The notes under the pieces: generated by a model | Told to the model about the DNA's origin: nothing | Seen by the model: only the letters and a program-made list of their open reading frames with translations | Databases searched by the model: none | Source of the DNA: Dactylosporangium sucinum | GTDB lineage: Bacteria; Actinomycetota; Actinomycetes; Mycobacteriales; Micromonosporaceae | Direction of reading: 5' to 3' | Assembly: GCF_014647515.1 (NCBI RefSeq) | Contig: NZ_BMPI01000069.1 | Span: 1 to 61,338, forward strand | DNA: 61,338 nt | Shown here: piece by piece, positions 40,955-50,374 of the stretch | How positions within the stretch are numbered: position 1 is the first letter of the stretch | How the letters are laid out: every line of letters begins with the position of its first letter | Program-made: the position numbers and the translations under genes

Positions 40955-41977
40955 TCAGCGGTCGGTGGGGACCCAGCGGGGCCAGCCGTGGTCGCCGGCC
41001 AGCTGGGCCAGGCGCGAGGCGAGCATCAGCCCCGTGGCCGGGGCGTTGCCGAGCAGCCGGCCGTGCACCTGCTCGGCGACTTCCGGCGCCCGGTATTCGG
41101 CGTGCTCCAGCAGCTGCAGGGTCACCGACCACCAGTAGCGGTCCTCGTCGGTGGCGTGCGGCGCGCCCGCCCGGAACCAGTCGGCAAGGCCGTCGAGCAG
41201 GTCCTCGCCGACGCCGTCGGGGTCGGTGAGGCGCAGCGCCGCGCACACCCGGGCCACCACGTCGTCGTCCCAGCCCGACAGGTGCCCGCGCACCAGCGTG
41301 TGCAGCGACGGATGCCCGAGGGCGCCGGCGGCGTCGATCTCCAGCGAGTACACGTTGTCGCGCGCCAGCCGCTCGTGCAGCACCGGCAGCACCCGCTCGT
41401 CGCGCCGCCGGGCCAGCCCGAGCAGCGCCTCGCAGCGCGTGTCGTCGTGCGGGTCGTCGAGCCGGGCGACCAGCGCCTCGCGGACGGCCGGCTCGTCCAC
41501 TTCGGACAGCTGGGTGCCGAGCGCGAAACAGGCCCAGTCGCGCACGTCGTCGTCCCGGTCGCCGCTCAGCGCGAGCAGCGCCCGCACGGTCTCGCCCGGC
41601 GTGGCCTCGCCGAGCACGCTCGGCAGCGCCTGGGCCACGGCCCGCCGCACGCGCGCGTCGGTGTGCCGCGCGAGGGGCAGCAGCAACGGCAACGCGGCGT
41701 CGTCGTAGCACCACGCTACGGCGTCGGCCAGCTCGGCCGGGGTGGTCGTGGGGGTCTCCAGGAGCGCGGCGATCGTGCGGGCGGTCGGCTCGGCGTCGTC
41801 GACCGGGACCGCCCGCGCGCCCAGCCCGGAGACGTCCGCGAGCTCGCCCAGGTCGGCGAGGTCCGCGAGGCCGGCGATCACCTCGGCGAGCGGGTCGAGC
41901 CCGTATGCATCGGCATGATGCCCGTGCGGGTCGACCGGCTCGTCGGGTGACGGTCTGGAGGACGCGAGGTCGCTCAT
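40955..41977 (-). CDS. HEAT-repeat protein
   Basis: A 340-residue soluble protein. The acidic N-terminus (rich in LADLADLGEL) leads to about five HEAT repeats, for example ARHTDARVRRAVAQALPSVL, DRDDDVRDWACFALGTQL, DDPHDDTRCEALLGLARRR and SLEIDAAGALGHPSLHTLV. The C-terminal part (DRYWWSVTLQLLEHAEYR) is less regular. HEAT arrays are protein-binding scaffolds, so an adaptor role is likely but no partner is indicated. ATG 41977 has only a distant GGAGG, so translation may start without a strong ribosome site. It is convergent with hemE. Confidence 0.78.
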   Translation of the reverse strand: MSDLASSRPSPDEPVDPHGHHADAYGLDPLAEVIAGLADLADLGELADVSGLGARAVPVDDAEPTARTIAALLETPTTTPAELADAVAWCYDDAALPLLLPLARHTDARVRRAVAQALPSVLGEATPGETVRALLALSGDRDDDVRDWACFALGTQLSEVDEPAVREALVARLDDPHDDTRCEALLGLARRRDERVLPVLHERLARDNVYSLEIDAAGALGHPSLHTLVRGHLSGWDDDVVARVCAALRLTDPDGVGEDLLDGLADWFRAGAPHATDEDRYWWSVTLQLLEHAEYRAPEVAEQVHGRLLGNAPATGLMLASRLAQLAGDHGWPRWVPTDR

Positions 41978-42130
41978 CCGTGAGAGTGTGCGCGCCTCCG
42001 GCGAGATCTTCCAGAGGGGTTCGCCCCACAGATGGACATCGCCTTTTCCGGCATCACCCGAGCCGCCGACATATCGACGCACATCGGGTGTGCGACATGC
42101 GGCACATCAGTCCCTCAGCGGCTCCGGCGC

Positions 42131-42898
42131 TCAGCGGCCCCGGCTCTCCAGGCGCAGTGACTGCCAGGAGCCGTCGGCCGCCCACCCGCCGTCGACGGAG
42201 AGCGCCGCCCCGTTGACGAATCCGCTGCGCGCCGGGTCGGCCAGGAACGCCACCGCTCGGGCGATGTCCTCCGGCTGGGCGAACCGGGCCATCGGCACGT
42301 GGTCGGTGATGTCGCCGTCACCGTAGGCGCCCGAGGCCTGCGACTCGTCGTCCATGTCGGTCTTGACCCAGCCGGGGCACACCGCATTGACCCGGACGCC
42401 GCGCCCGCCCCACTCGACCGCGAGCGTGCGCGTGAGGCCGATCAGCCCGTGCTTGCTGGCGTTATAGGCCACGCGGTCGGCGACCCCCAGCAGACCCGCG
42501 ACGGAGGCGATGTTGACGATCGTGCCCGAGCCGCGCACCAGCATCCGCCGCCCGAACGCCTGGCTCAGCAGGAACGGCCCGGTCAGGTTGACCTCCAGCA
42601 CCCGGCGCCACTGGGCCGCGCCGGTCTCCTCGGCGGGCGCGATCGACGCGATGCCGGCGTTGTTGACCAGCACGTCGGCGCGCCCGAACCGCGCCTCGAC
42701 CGCGGCCACGAACTGCGCCACGTCCGCCTCGTCGGACACGTCGCCGGCGAACGTCAGCGCGTCGATCGCCTCGAAGCCGAGGACCGGCTGCCGGTCGAGC
42801 AGGGCCAGGGCATAGCCCTCCTCGGCCAGCACCTCCGCCGTCCGCCGCCCGATGCCCTGCGCCGCGCCCGTGACAACTGCCACTCGCTCTTCCGTCAT
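42131..42898 (-). CDS. Short-chain dehydrogenase/reductase
   Basis: A 255-residue classical SDR: cofactor motif TGAAQGIG at residues 10-17, NNAGIAS, catalytic Ser in NIASVAG and YNASK (Tyr/Lys), and PGWVKTDM after the active site. It most resembles SDRs reducing 3-oxoacyl or alcohol/ketone substrates with NAD(P); specificity cannot be read. The Asp in LALLDRQP after beta-2 suggests NAD preference. It is divergent from the protoporphyrinogen/coproporphyrinogen oxidase gene with a 22-nt gap, so the promoters overlap closely. Confidence 0.93.
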   Translation of the reverse strand: MTEERVAVVTGAAQGIGRRTAEVLAEEGYALALLDRQPVLGFEAIDALTFAGDVSDEADVAQFVAAVEARFGRADVLVNNAGIASIAPAEETGAAQWRRVLEVNLTGPFLLSQAFGRRMLVRGSGTIVNIASVAGLLGVADRVAYNASKHGLIGLTRTLAVEWGGRGVRVNAVCPGWVKTDMDDESQASGAYGDGDITDHVPMARFAQPEDIARAVAFLADPARSGFVNGAALSVDGGWAADGSWQSLRLESRGR

Positions 42899-42920
42899 GC
42901 CGCGACAATAGACTCGGGGT

Positions 42921-44261
42921 ATGACAAAGCGCGTCGTGGTCGTCGGTGGCGGCATCGCCGGGCTGGCCGCGGCGCAGCGCCTTCTGGAGCGTGGCCTCGA
43001 CGTCGTCCTCGTCGACCGCGGCGAGCGCACGGGTGGCAAGCTGCGCACCGGCACCCTGGCCGGCGGCCCGGTCGAGCAGGGCGCCGAGTCGTTCCTCATG
43101 GCCGGCCCCGACGGCGGCCCGAGCGCCGCGGTCCGGCTGGCGGGCGCCGCCGGGCTGGCCGGCGCCGTGGTCCACCCGACACCCGCCCGCGCCGCGGTGG
43201 CGATCGACGGCGGCCTGCGCGAGCTGCCGTCCGGCACGCTGATGGGCATTCCGCTGGCGGAGGATCCGGGTGTACCGGACGTGTCCTCCGACGCCCCCCT
43301 CCTCCCGCCCGGCGGCGACCTCACCGTGGGGGAGCTGGTCCGGCCGCGCCGCGGCGACGCCGTCGTGGACCACTACGTCGAGCCCCTGCTGGGCGGCGTC
43401 TACGCGGGCCGGGCCGACCGCCTGTCGCTGCGCATGGCCCTGCCGAAGCTCGCCGCGGCGGCCGAGCGGTCACACACGCTCACCGAGGCCCTGCGGTCGG
43501 CGGTGGCCGCGCCGGCGTCCCGCGGGCCGGTGTTCGGGACGATCGAGGGCGGCATGAGCCGGCTCACCGACGCCGTCACCGCCGCGCTGCCCGACGTGCG
43601 GCTCGGCTCGACCGTCCGTGAGCTGCGCCGCCACGGCGCCGGCTGGCGGCTCACCGTCGGCTCGACCCACGACCCCGGCTTCCTCGACGCCGACGGCGTG
43701 GTGCTCGCCGTCCCGGCCGCGCCGGCCGCCCGACTGTTGTCCACTGTGGAGGGACTGGCGGGGGTGCCGCTCGAGTATGCCTCGGTGGCGCTCGTCGCGC
43801 TCGCCCTGCCGGCGACGAAACTGCCCGAGCTGTCGGGCTTCCTGGTGCCGGCGACGGAAGGGTTCGCGGTCAAGGCGGTCACCTTCTTCGACCAGAAGTG
43901 GGCCCACCTGCACCGCCCGGGCGTCACGCTCCTGCGCGCGTCGGTCGGCCGCCACGGCGACGAGCAGCAGTTGCAGCGCACCGACGAGAACCTGGTCGCC
44001 CTGGTCCGTCACGAGCTGGCCGTGCTGCTCGGCGTGGACGCCCTGCCCGACCCCGTCGCCGGGGCGGTGTACCGGTGGGGTGGCGCGCTCCCGCAGTACA
44101 CGCCGAATCATCAGGACCGCGTGCGGACCTTGCGCGAAACGCTGCGCCGCCACCCGGCGATCGCCGTGGCCGGGGCGGCGTATGACGGTGTGGGCATTCC
44201 CGCCTGCATCACATCCGGCTGGGCCGCGGCCGACGCGGTCCTCGAAGGGCTGGGAGAATAG
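42921..44261 (+). CDS. hemG: Coproporphyrinogen III oxidase (HemG/HemY/CgoX family flavoprotein)
   Basis: A 446-residue FAD enzyme: dinucleotide-binding motif VVVGGGIAGLAAAQRL, ERTGGKLRT, and conserved GAESFLM, VEPLLGGVYAG, TIEGGMSRLTDAV and ITSGWAAADAVLEGL. In Gram-positive bacteria this family oxidises coproporphyrinogen III to coproporphyrin III rather than acting on protoporphyrinogen. The adjacent hemQ, 5 nt downstream, supports that role. It is often called hemY. It belongs with hemE and hemQ to the coproporphyrin-dependent heme route; ferrochelatase is not in this window. Confidence 0.95.
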   Translation: MTKRVVVVGGGIAGLAAAQRLLERGLDVVLVDRGERTGGKLRTGTLAGGPVEQGAESFLMAGPDGGPSAAVRLAGAAGLAGAVVHPTPARAAVAIDGGLRELPSGTLMGIPLAEDPGVPDVSSDAPLLPPGGDLTVGELVRPRRGDAVVDHYVEPLLGGVYAGRADRLSLRMALPKLAAAAERSHTLTEALRSAVAAPASRGPVFGTIEGGMSRLTDAVTAALPDVRLGSTVRELRRHGAGWRLTVGSTHDPGFLDADGVVLAVPAAPAARLLSTVEGLAGVPLEYASVALVALALPATKLPELSGFLVPATEGFAVKAVTFFDQKWAHLHRPGVTLLRASVGRHGDEQQLQRTDENLVALVRHELAVLLGVDALPDPVAGAVYRWGGALPQYTPNHQDRVRTLRETLRRHPAIAVAGAAYDGVGIPACITSGWAAADAVLEGLGE

Positions 44262-44266
44262 CCGCC

Positions 44267-44968
44267 ATGACGACCACCAACGCCGCCCGCATCCGCGAGC
44301 TGAACGACACCATCCGATACACGATGTGGTCCGTCTTCCGCGCGTCCACCCCCGTCGACCCGGCCCGCCGCGACGAGATCGCCGCCGAGGTGACCGCGTT
44401 CTTCGCCGACCTGGCCGCCAAGGACGTGGTGGTCCGCGGCACCTACGACGTGGCCGGCCTGCGCGCCGACGCCGACCTCATGGTCTGGTGGCACGCGCCG
44501 AGCGCCGAGGCCCTCCAGGAGGCGTATGCCGCACTGCGCCGCACCTCCCTCGGCGCCCTGCTCACGCCGGTGTGGTCGCAGCTGGCCCTGCACCGCCCGG
44601 CCGAGTTCAACAAGAGCCACATCCCGGCCTTCCTGGCCGACGAGCACGCCCGCGCGTGGATCTGCGTGTATCCGTTCGTGCGGTCGTACGAGTGGTATCT
44701 CCTGCCCGACGAGGAGCGCCGCGCGATGCTGGCCGAGCACGGCCAGATGGCCCGCGGCTTCCCGGACGTCCGCGCCAACACGGTGGCGAGCTTCGCCCTG
44801 GGCGACTACGAGTGGATGCTGGCCTTCGAGGCCGACGACCTGCACCGCATCGTGGACCTCATGCGCGAGTTGCGCGCGTCGAGCGCCCGCCGCCACGTCC
44901 GCGAGGAGGTCCCGTTCTACACGGGCCGCCGCCGCGACGTCGCCGACCTGGTCGCCAACCTCCCGTAG
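44267..44968 (+). CDS. hemQ: Coproheme decarboxylase (chlorite-dismutase-like HemQ)
   Basis: A 233-residue enzyme that oxidatively decarboxylates two propionates of coproheme to give heme b, the last step of the Gram-positive pathway. Landmarks are RELNDTIRYTMWSVFRAS, VRGTYDVAGLRADADLMVWW, YPFVRSYEWYLLPDEERR (with the reaction Tyr) and the distal region LAEHGQMARGFPDVR containing the heme-ligand His. Length is normal. It is 5 nt behind hemG and likely cotranslated. The order hemE, hemG, hemQ mirrors Rv2678c-Rv2676c. Confidence 0.96.
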   Translation: MTTTNAARIRELNDTIRYTMWSVFRASTPVDPARRDEIAAEVTAFFADLAAKDVVVRGTYDVAGLRADADLMVWWHAPSAEALQEAYAALRRTSLGALLTPVWSQLALHRPAEFNKSHIPAFLADEHARAWICVYPFVRSYEWYLLPDEERRAMLAEHGQMARGFPDVRANTVASFALGDYEWMLAFEADDLHRIVDLMRELRASSARRHVREEVPFYTGRRRDVADLVANLP

Positions 44969-45001
44969 CCCGCGGCCCTGAAGATGGCGGGCCGGCGCCG
45001 G

Positions 45002-45433
45002 TCAGGTGGCGGGGCGGCGCATGTGGATGTGTTCGATGCCGTCCTCCAGGAACGGGCCGCCCTCGGCGACGAAGCCGGAGCGTTCGTAGAGGCGGACCGC
45101 GTCCGTCTGGGCGTCCAGGACCACCTCGTGGCCCGGGCCGATGTGGGCCAGGGCGTCCGTCAGGAGGCGGGCCGCCAGGCCCTGGCCGCGGGAGGCCTTC
45201 GCCGTCACGACGCGGCCGATGCGGAAGACGCCGAAGGGATCGGCCAGGACGCGCAGGTACGCGGCCGGGGTGCCGTGCTCGTCGTCCAGCCAGAAATGTA
45301 CCGTCGCCGGCTCGGCGTCGCGGCCGTCCAGTTCGGGGTACGCGCAGCGCTGCTCGACCACGAAGACGTCGCAGCGGAGCTTCAACAGGGCGTAGAGGCG
45401 GAACGGGTCCAGGTCCGCGAAGTGTGCCAGCAC
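45002..45433 (-). CDS. ElaA-type GNAT N-acetyltransferase
   Basis: A 143-residue GCN5-related acetyltransferase. The N-terminal RLYALLKLRCDVFVVEQRCAYPELDG segment is typical of ElaA-like proteins, the acetyl-CoA loop is ASRGQGLAARLL (RxxGxG/A type), and the C-terminal YERSGFVAEGGPFLEDGIEH with HIHM closes the fold. The acceptor substrate is unknown. GTG 45433 lies 10 nt after the flavoprotein stop, so the two genes are probably cotranscribed. Confidence 0.9.
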   Translation of the reverse strand: MLAHFADLDPFRLYALLKLRCDVFVVEQRCAYPELDGRDAEPATVHFWLDDEHGTPAAYLRVLADPFGVFRIGRVVTAKASRGQGLAARLLTDALAHIGPGHEVVLDAQTDAVRLYERSGFVAEGGPFLEDGIEHIHMRRPAT

Positions 45434-45443
45434 CCGCGCGATC

Positions 45444-46808
45444 CTACCGATCGTCCGTGAGCTTCTCGGCAGCCTTGCGGGCGGCGATCAGGATCGGGTC
45501 CCAGACCGGGGCGAAGGGCGGGGCGTACGAGAGGTCGAGGGCGGTCATCTCCTCGACCGTCATCCCGTGCCACAGCGCCACCGCCAGGGCGTCGATGCGT
45601 TTCGCGGCGCCCTCCTGGCCGACGATCTGGCCGCCGAGGAAGCGGCCCGTGGTGCGCTCCGCGATGATCTTCGTCTTGATCGTGCGGGCGCCCGGGAAGT
45701 AGCCGGCGCGGGTGGTCGACTCGGTGACCACGCTGTACGTGCTGAAGCCGGCCGCCTCCGCCTCCGCCGTGGTCAGGCCGGTGCGGGCCACCTCGTGCGA
45801 GCAGACCTTCGACACCGCCGTGCCCACGACGCCGGGGAAGGTGGCGTAGCCCCGGCCGATGTTGATGCCGATCGCGCGGCCCTGTTTGTTCGCGTGGGTA
45901 CCGAGGGCGACCGCGACCGGCCGCTGCGACACCAGGTGCAGCGTCTCCACGCAATCGCCGGCGGCCCAGATCCCCGCCACGGACGTGCGCATGCGGCGGT
46001 CGACCCGGATGCCGCCGGTCGGGCCGACGTCGATGCCGGCGGCCGCGGCGAGGCCGCTGTTCGGGCGGGTGCCCAGGCCGAGGATGACGATGTCGGCGGG
46101 GATCTCGCCGGCCGTCGTGTGCACGGCGGTGACCCGGCCGGCGCGGCCGGCGAAGCCGGTCAGGCGCTCGCCGAGCCGCAGCCCGACACCCTCGCGTTCC
46201 AGGGCGAGCGCGACCAGCGCGCCCATGTCGGGATCGAGCGTGCGCATCGGCTGCTCCGCCGCGTCGACCAGCGTGACGTCCAGGCCGTGCCGCAGCATCG
46301 CCTCGGCCATCTCCAGCCCGATGTAGCCGCCGCCCACGACGACGGCGCGGCGGGGAGCGTGGCGGTCGAGGTACCCGAGAATCCTGATGCCGTCGTCGAG
46401 CGTCTGCACGCCGTGGATGCCGGCCAGCACCGCGCCCGGCACCTCGGGGCGCGCGGGCGTGCCGCCGGTCGCGATGACGAGCTGGTCGAAGGGCTCGTGA
46501 TACTCGCGGGCGGCGTCGCGGACCACCACCTCGCGCCGGTCGGTGTCGATCGCCAGCACCTCGCTGCCGAGCCGCAGGTCGATCTGCTGACGCTCGCGGA
46601 ACTCCTCCGGCCGCCGGGCGATGAGGTCGTCCACGTCGCCGACGTCGCCGGCGACGAGGTAGGGAATGCCGCAGGCCGAGTACGACGCGTGCTGGCCACG
46701 CTCGAACGCGACGATGCGCAGGTCGTCGGCCGGGCGTCGCCGACGGGCCTGCGAGGCCGCGCTCATCCCCGCGGCGTCGCCGCCGATCACCACCAGTCGC
46801 TCGCTCAC
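45444..46808 (-). CDS. FAD-dependent pyridine nucleotide-disulfide oxidoreductase (CoA-disulfide reductase-like)
   Basis: A 454-residue flavoprotein of the CoADR/NADH oxidase family. The FAD motif VVIGGDAAGMSAASQA starts the protein. The single redox Cys is in the signature SYSACGIPYLVAG (about Cys45). The NAD motif is AVVVGGGYIGLEMAEAM, the second FAD site IWAAGDCVET, and a C-terminal dimerisation domain includes TIKTKIIAERTTGRFLGGQ and Tyr residues in LDLSYAPPFAPVWDP. It likely reduces CoA- or persulfide-type disulfides or oxygen using NAD(P)H. Because actinobacteria use mycothiol, the physiological disulfide is uncertain. Confidence 0.9.
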   Translation of the reverse strand: MSERLVVIGGDAAGMSAASQARRRRPADDLRIVAFERGQHASYSACGIPYLVAGDVGDVDDLIARRPEEFRERQQIDLRLGSEVLAIDTDRREVVVRDAAREYHEPFDQLVIATGGTPARPEVPGAVLAGIHGVQTLDDGIRILGYLDRHAPRRAVVVGGGYIGLEMAEAMLRHGLDVTLVDAAEQPMRTLDPDMGALVALALEREGVGLRLGERLTGFAGRAGRVTAVHTTAGEIPADIVILGLGTRPNSGLAAAAGIDVGPTGGIRVDRRMRTSVAGIWAAGDCVETLHLVSQRPVAVALGTHANKQGRAIGINIGRGYATFPGVVGTAVSKVCSHEVARTGLTTAEAEAAGFSTYSVVTESTTRAGYFPGARTIKTKIIAERTTGRFLGGQIVGQEGAAKRIDALAVALWHGMTVEEMTALDLSYAPPFAPVWDPILIAARKAAEKLTDDR

Positions 46809-46821
46809 CCAACCATTGTGA

Positions 46822-47889
46822 TCAGTCGTGCCGATCCGGTGCGGGAATGGGCACGCCGGTGTCGTCCCAGACGTTGCCGGCGTTCTGGGTGAGTGTCGTC
46901 TGCGTGCTGATGAGGATGGGGCAGACGTACTTCGACGCCCGGCCGAAGCGGTTGTTCACGACGGTGATGCCGGTGAGCGTGGCCGCGCCGCCGCCGCGGT
47001 GGGCGAAGTTCAGCGTGCAGGCGCCGCCGTCGAGCCAGTTGCCCTCGACCCGCAGGTCGCCGCTCGCCCCGCCCTCCTGGGTCACCTGGAGGGCGGCGTT
47101 GCTGTCGCGACCGGCGTCGAGCACGTTGTGCCGCAGCGTGATCCGGCGCTTGCCGAGTGCCACCACGGCGTCCCGGATCGCCGGCCCGCCGCCGAGGTCG
47201 TGCACCCACGAGTCCTGCAGCACCACGTCGTTGCCGGTCGCCTTGACCCCGTTGACGACGCCGTGGATGTTGACCCGGGTCAGGTTCGTCGCGCTCGCCC
47301 ACACCCCGTCGAGGCAGTCGCCGGCCGACGCCGGAGCGATCTCGACGTCCTCCAGCGTGGCGCTGCCGGCGCCCTCGACCTGGACGACACCGCCGCACCT
47401 GGCCGCGCCGCCGCGGATCACCGAGTTGCGAATGGTCACCTTCTTGCCGGTGATCCGCACGAACCCGCGGATGTCGGCGTTCTCGACGACCTGGTTGTCG
47501 GCCGAATACGTCTGGTCGCCGGTGACGACCGTGAGCCGCGTGCCCGGGATGACGCCGGTGTTGCCCGCGGACGGCTTGCCGGTGCGCTCGACGGACTTCG
47601 GGGTCGTCTTCGGCGAGGCCGACGCCGAGCCGGACGGCGACGCGGAGGGCGAGGCGGGCGCGGAGGAGCCGGCGGTGCCGGGCAGTCCCGCCATGCCGGC
47701 CGAGCGGCGGCTCTCCGGCGTGCCGCCGAGGGCGCGCTCGTCGGCGCTGGGGACGATCACCGGATAGAGCAGGACCGAGGTGAGCGCGATCGTGACCACG
47801 CCGGCAGTGGCCACGCCGATCGGCGCCCACGGCAGAGCCCGCCAGTCGAGGTGGCGGGGGGTAGTCGGAAGATCACCTTCGGTGGTCAC
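46822..47889 (-). CDS. Membrane-anchored right-handed beta-helix protein
   Basis: A 355-residue protein with a short cytoplasmic N-terminus, one transmembrane helix (about residues 22-46), a Ser/Ala/Pro/Thr-rich linker (about 65-110) and an exported parallel beta-helix (from about residue 115) with pectate-lyase-like coils such as VENADIRGFVRITGKKVTIRN, NLTRVNIHGVVNGVKATGND and RITLRHNVLDAGRDS. Four Cys in the helix could pair. Catalytic residues of polysaccharide lyases are not evident, so a binding or structural role on the cell surface is as likely as an enzymatic one. GTG 47889 is its start. Confidence 0.78.
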   Translation of the reverse strand: MTTEGDLPTTPRHLDWRALPWAPIGVATAGVVTIALTSVLLYPVIVPSADERALGGTPESRRSAGMAGLPGTAGSSAPASPSASPSGSASASPKTTPKSVERTGKPSAGNTGVIPGTRLTVVTGDQTYSADNQVVENADIRGFVRITGKKVTIRNSVIRGGAARCGGVVQVEGAGSATLEDVEIAPASAGDCLDGVWASATNLTRVNIHGVVNGVKATGNDVVLQDSWVHDLGGGPAIRDAVVALGKRRITLRHNVLDAGRDSNAALQVTQEGGASGDLRVEGNWLDGGACTLNFAHRGGGAATLTGITVVNNRFGRASKYVCPILISTQTTLTQNAGNVWDDTGVPIPAPDRHD

Positions 47890-47979
47890 CGACCATTTCT
47901 AGTGGTACCAGAGTGACAATGTCCAGCCAGTGATGCAGGTGTTTACCGAAGTGTTTCCGCCATCTGGAGAAATGCCACG

Positions 47980-49470
47980 TCACAGCACGAACGCGTCGGT
48001 CCACAGCTGCCTCGACCGGCCGGACAGCGCCTCCAGCAGGCTGACCGCCTGGCCGTCGGTGAGCGCCGCGACGAAGTCGACGATCGCCCGCCCGCGCGCC
48101 ATCCCGGCGGTGTCCAGCGGCGTGCCGGCCGCGAGGCCGTAGTCGGCGCCGGTCAGCCCGGCCACCTCGGCCTGGGCCAGCTCGACCAGGTCGTGCAGCC
48201 GGCGGGGGAGGCGCGCCTCCTCGTCGGGGTCGACGAGCCACGCGTGCAGCGCCTCGACCAGCGCCGCGAGCAGCCGCGCCTGGCCGCGCTGGTGCAGCGC
48301 CAGGTCGGGCCGCTCCAGCACGAACCGGTGGTGGATGAACTTCAGGACCTGCACCTCGTGCCACTGGGCGACGCCGAGCCGGACGTGGCCGGAGCGCACC
48401 GGCGGGTCGGGCCGCACGTGGATGGCGTCGATCAGCCGGCGGGTCCAGCTGGCGGAGAAGCCGGCCACGGTCTGCTCCGCGTCGATCGATCCATCGAACG
48501 GTACCGCCAGCAGCCCGTCGACCAGCTCCTGCCGGACGTGTTCGACGGCCGCCCGGAAGGCGTCGTCGTCGCAGATCCAGTCGTCCTTGCGGCGCACGTC
48601 GCGCCACAGCAGCTCGACCGAGCGACCGGGCCGGCGGCTGGTCGCCCGCAGCGCCTCGACGCTCAGCCCGCGCAGCTCGGCCGCGTCGCGCTGCCAGGCG
48701 ATGAGCTCGGTGGCCACGGCTCCCTGCTGCAGGACCCCGACCCGGTGGAAGTCCTCCAGGTCGTGGATCGCATACGCGATGTCGTCGGCGGTGTCCATGA
48801 CCGACGCCTCGGGCGTCTGCTGCCAGTCGGCGAGCCGCCCGGCGAACGGTGCGCGGGCCTGGCGCAGGTCGGCCAGCTCGGTCACGTAGGCGCCGAACTT
48901 CGCCGAGCCGTCGAGCGGGTCGCCGGCGGCGCCGCGGGGCGTCGGCTTGAGGTGCCGCGGGTGCGGGTCGGGGTAGGTCCGGCGGGTCCACGGATACTTC
49001 AGCAGGGCGGCCCGCACCGCCGCGGTGAGGTCGAGCCCGGTGCCGATCCGGTACGACTGGGCGTTGCCCTCGAAGCCGTCGGGCAGCCCGAGCCGCTCGC
49101 GGGCGAGCCGGTCGAGCACGTGCTCGCCGAGGTGCCCGAACGGCGGGTGGCCGAGGTCGTGGGCGAGCGCGGCCGCCTCGACGACGTCGGGGTCGCAGCC
49201 GCCCAGCTTGTCCAGCAGCTCCCGCTCGACCGGCTCCGCGGTCAGCCGCTCGACGATCCCGCGGGCCACGCTGGCGACCTTGAGGCTGTGCGTGAGCCGG
49301 TTGTGCACGAGCAGCCCCGAGCCGCCCGGGCTGATGACCTGTGTGACGCCGCCGAGGCGCGCGAAGAACGGCGACGCGACGATCCGGTCGCGGTCGACCC
49401 GGAACGGGTTCAGCGCCAGGTCGCCGAGGCTGACCGCCGCCCCGTCGAGCCGTTCCTCTCGAAGATCCAT
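47980..49470 (-). CDS. dgt: Deoxyguanosinetriphosphate triphosphohydrolase-like HD protein
   Basis: A 496-residue HD-superfamily enzyme hydrolysing dNTPs to deoxynucleosides and tripolyphosphate. The metal site is visible: His in HNRLTHSLKVASVARG, the HD pair in AALAHDLGHPPFGHLGE, and Asp in MDTADDIAYAIHDLED. The C-terminal part (GRAIVDFVAALTDGQAVSLLE) matches the dGTPase family. It is slightly longer than the usual actinobacterial 420-residue form. It lies 10 nt from the methyltransferase gene upstream, possibly an operon with the TetR gene. Confidence 0.94.
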   Translation of the reverse strand: MDLREERLDGAAVSLGDLALNPFRVDRDRIVASPFFARLGGVTQVISPGGSGLLVHNRLTHSLKVASVARGIVERLTAEPVERELLDKLGGCDPDVVEAAALAHDLGHPPFGHLGEHVLDRLARERLGLPDGFEGNAQSYRIGTGLDLTAAVRAALLKYPWTRRTYPDPHPRHLKPTPRGAAGDPLDGSAKFGAYVTELADLRQARAPFAGRLADWQQTPEASVMDTADDIAYAIHDLEDFHRVGVLQQGAVATELIAWQRDAAELRGLSVEALRATSRRPGRSVELLWRDVRRKDDWICDDDAFRAAVEHVRQELVDGLLAVPFDGSIDAEQTVAGFSASWTRRLIDAIHVRPDPPVRSGHVRLGVAQWHEVQVLKFIHHRFVLERPDLALHQRGQARLLAALVEALHAWLVDPDEEARLPRRLHDLVELAQAEVAGLTGADYGLAAGTPLDTAGMARGRAIVDFVAALTDGQAVSLLEALSGRSRQLWTDAFVL

Positions 49471-49480
49471 ACCGGTCAGG

Positions 49481-50374
49481 CTACGCGGGCTTGCGGACCT
49501 CGATGATGAAGCCGCTGGCCACCTGGGCCGCCATCGGGTGGTGGACCATGATCAGGTCCAGCAGCTTCAGCGGGGAGAGGATCCAGGTCAGCGGCAGGAC
49601 CAGCCGGTAGAGCCTGGTGGAGCCGAACGACAGCAGCATCGCCAGCCACTCCTGGAACACCCAGATCATGCCCGACGTCGGGCCCGCCCCCGGCTTGAGG
49701 CTGAGCACCTCGAACTGCGGGAACTGCTCCTTCAGCCCGACCTCCGTATACCGCTGGAAGTCGTACGGCGAGGCGTGGAACGGCTGCATGAACGGGACGA
49801 ACACCAGCATGCGGCCGCCCGGCCTGAGCACCCGGTGCATCTCGGCGATGTGCGCGGCCGGGTCGGGCACGTGCTCCAGCACCGCGATGCTCACGCCACC
49901 GGCCAGGCTGTCGTCCGCGAGCGGCAGCTTGCGCAGGTCGGTGACGATGTCGACGTTGCCGTACGACCCGCCGTCCATGCAGATGACGCGCTCGTCGCGG
50001 CGGTGCGTGCCGCAGCCGAAGTCGGCGACGAGGTCGCGGTCGAGGTCGAAGCTCTTGAGGAACCCGCTGATCGCCCCGGGGCGGTCCATGACCGGCGAGA
50101 GAACCCTGATCGCGGTCGGGTAGAGCTTGTGGAACCGGGTCTTGACGAACTCCTTCACCCGGTTGAGCGCGTCGGCCTTGAGCTCCTCGGACTCGAAGCC
50201 GCCGAACTTCAGCTGGGCGCCGGTGCGCCGGCCGGCGGTGCCGCACTGGGGGCACACGACGGTGTCGCGCAGCGGGTGATGGCAGCTCGGGCAGGCCAGC
50301 ACCTCGGCGAGGCGGGCGTGCCGGGCCAGCGCGGCCGGCGCGACGGCCGGCGTGTCGACGATGGTGTCGTTCAT
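49481..50374 (-). CDS. Class I SAM-dependent methyltransferase with N-terminal zinc ribbon
   Basis: A 297-residue protein. The N-terminal zinc ribbon has CPSC (about residue 28) and CPQC (about 41). The methyltransferase core has VADFGCGTHR (SAM motif I), DIVTDLRKLPLADDS, a post-motif with AVLEHVPDPAAHIAEM, and LRPGGRMLVFVPF. A hydrophobic C-terminal segment (IWVFQEWLAMLLSF, LYRLVLPLTWIL) suggests membrane association. Zinc-ribbon SAM enzymes of this type often modify lipids, glycans or small molecules. ATG 50374 overlaps the TetR stop by one nt (TGATG). Confidence 0.85.
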   Translation of the reverse strand: MNDTIVDTPAVAPAALARHARLAEVLACPSCHHPLRDTVVCPQCGTAGRRTGAQLKFGGFESEELKADALNRVKEFVKTRFHKLYPTAIRVLSPVMDRPGAISGFLKSFDLDRDLVADFGCGTHRRDERVICMDGGSYGNVDIVTDLRKLPLADDSLAGGVSIAVLEHVPDPAAHIAEMHRVLRPGGRMLVFVPFMQPFHASPYDFQRYTEVGLKEQFPQFEVLSLKPGAGPTSGMIWVFQEWLAMLLSFGSTRLYRLVLPLTWILSPLKLLDLIMVHHPMAAQVASGFIIEVRKPA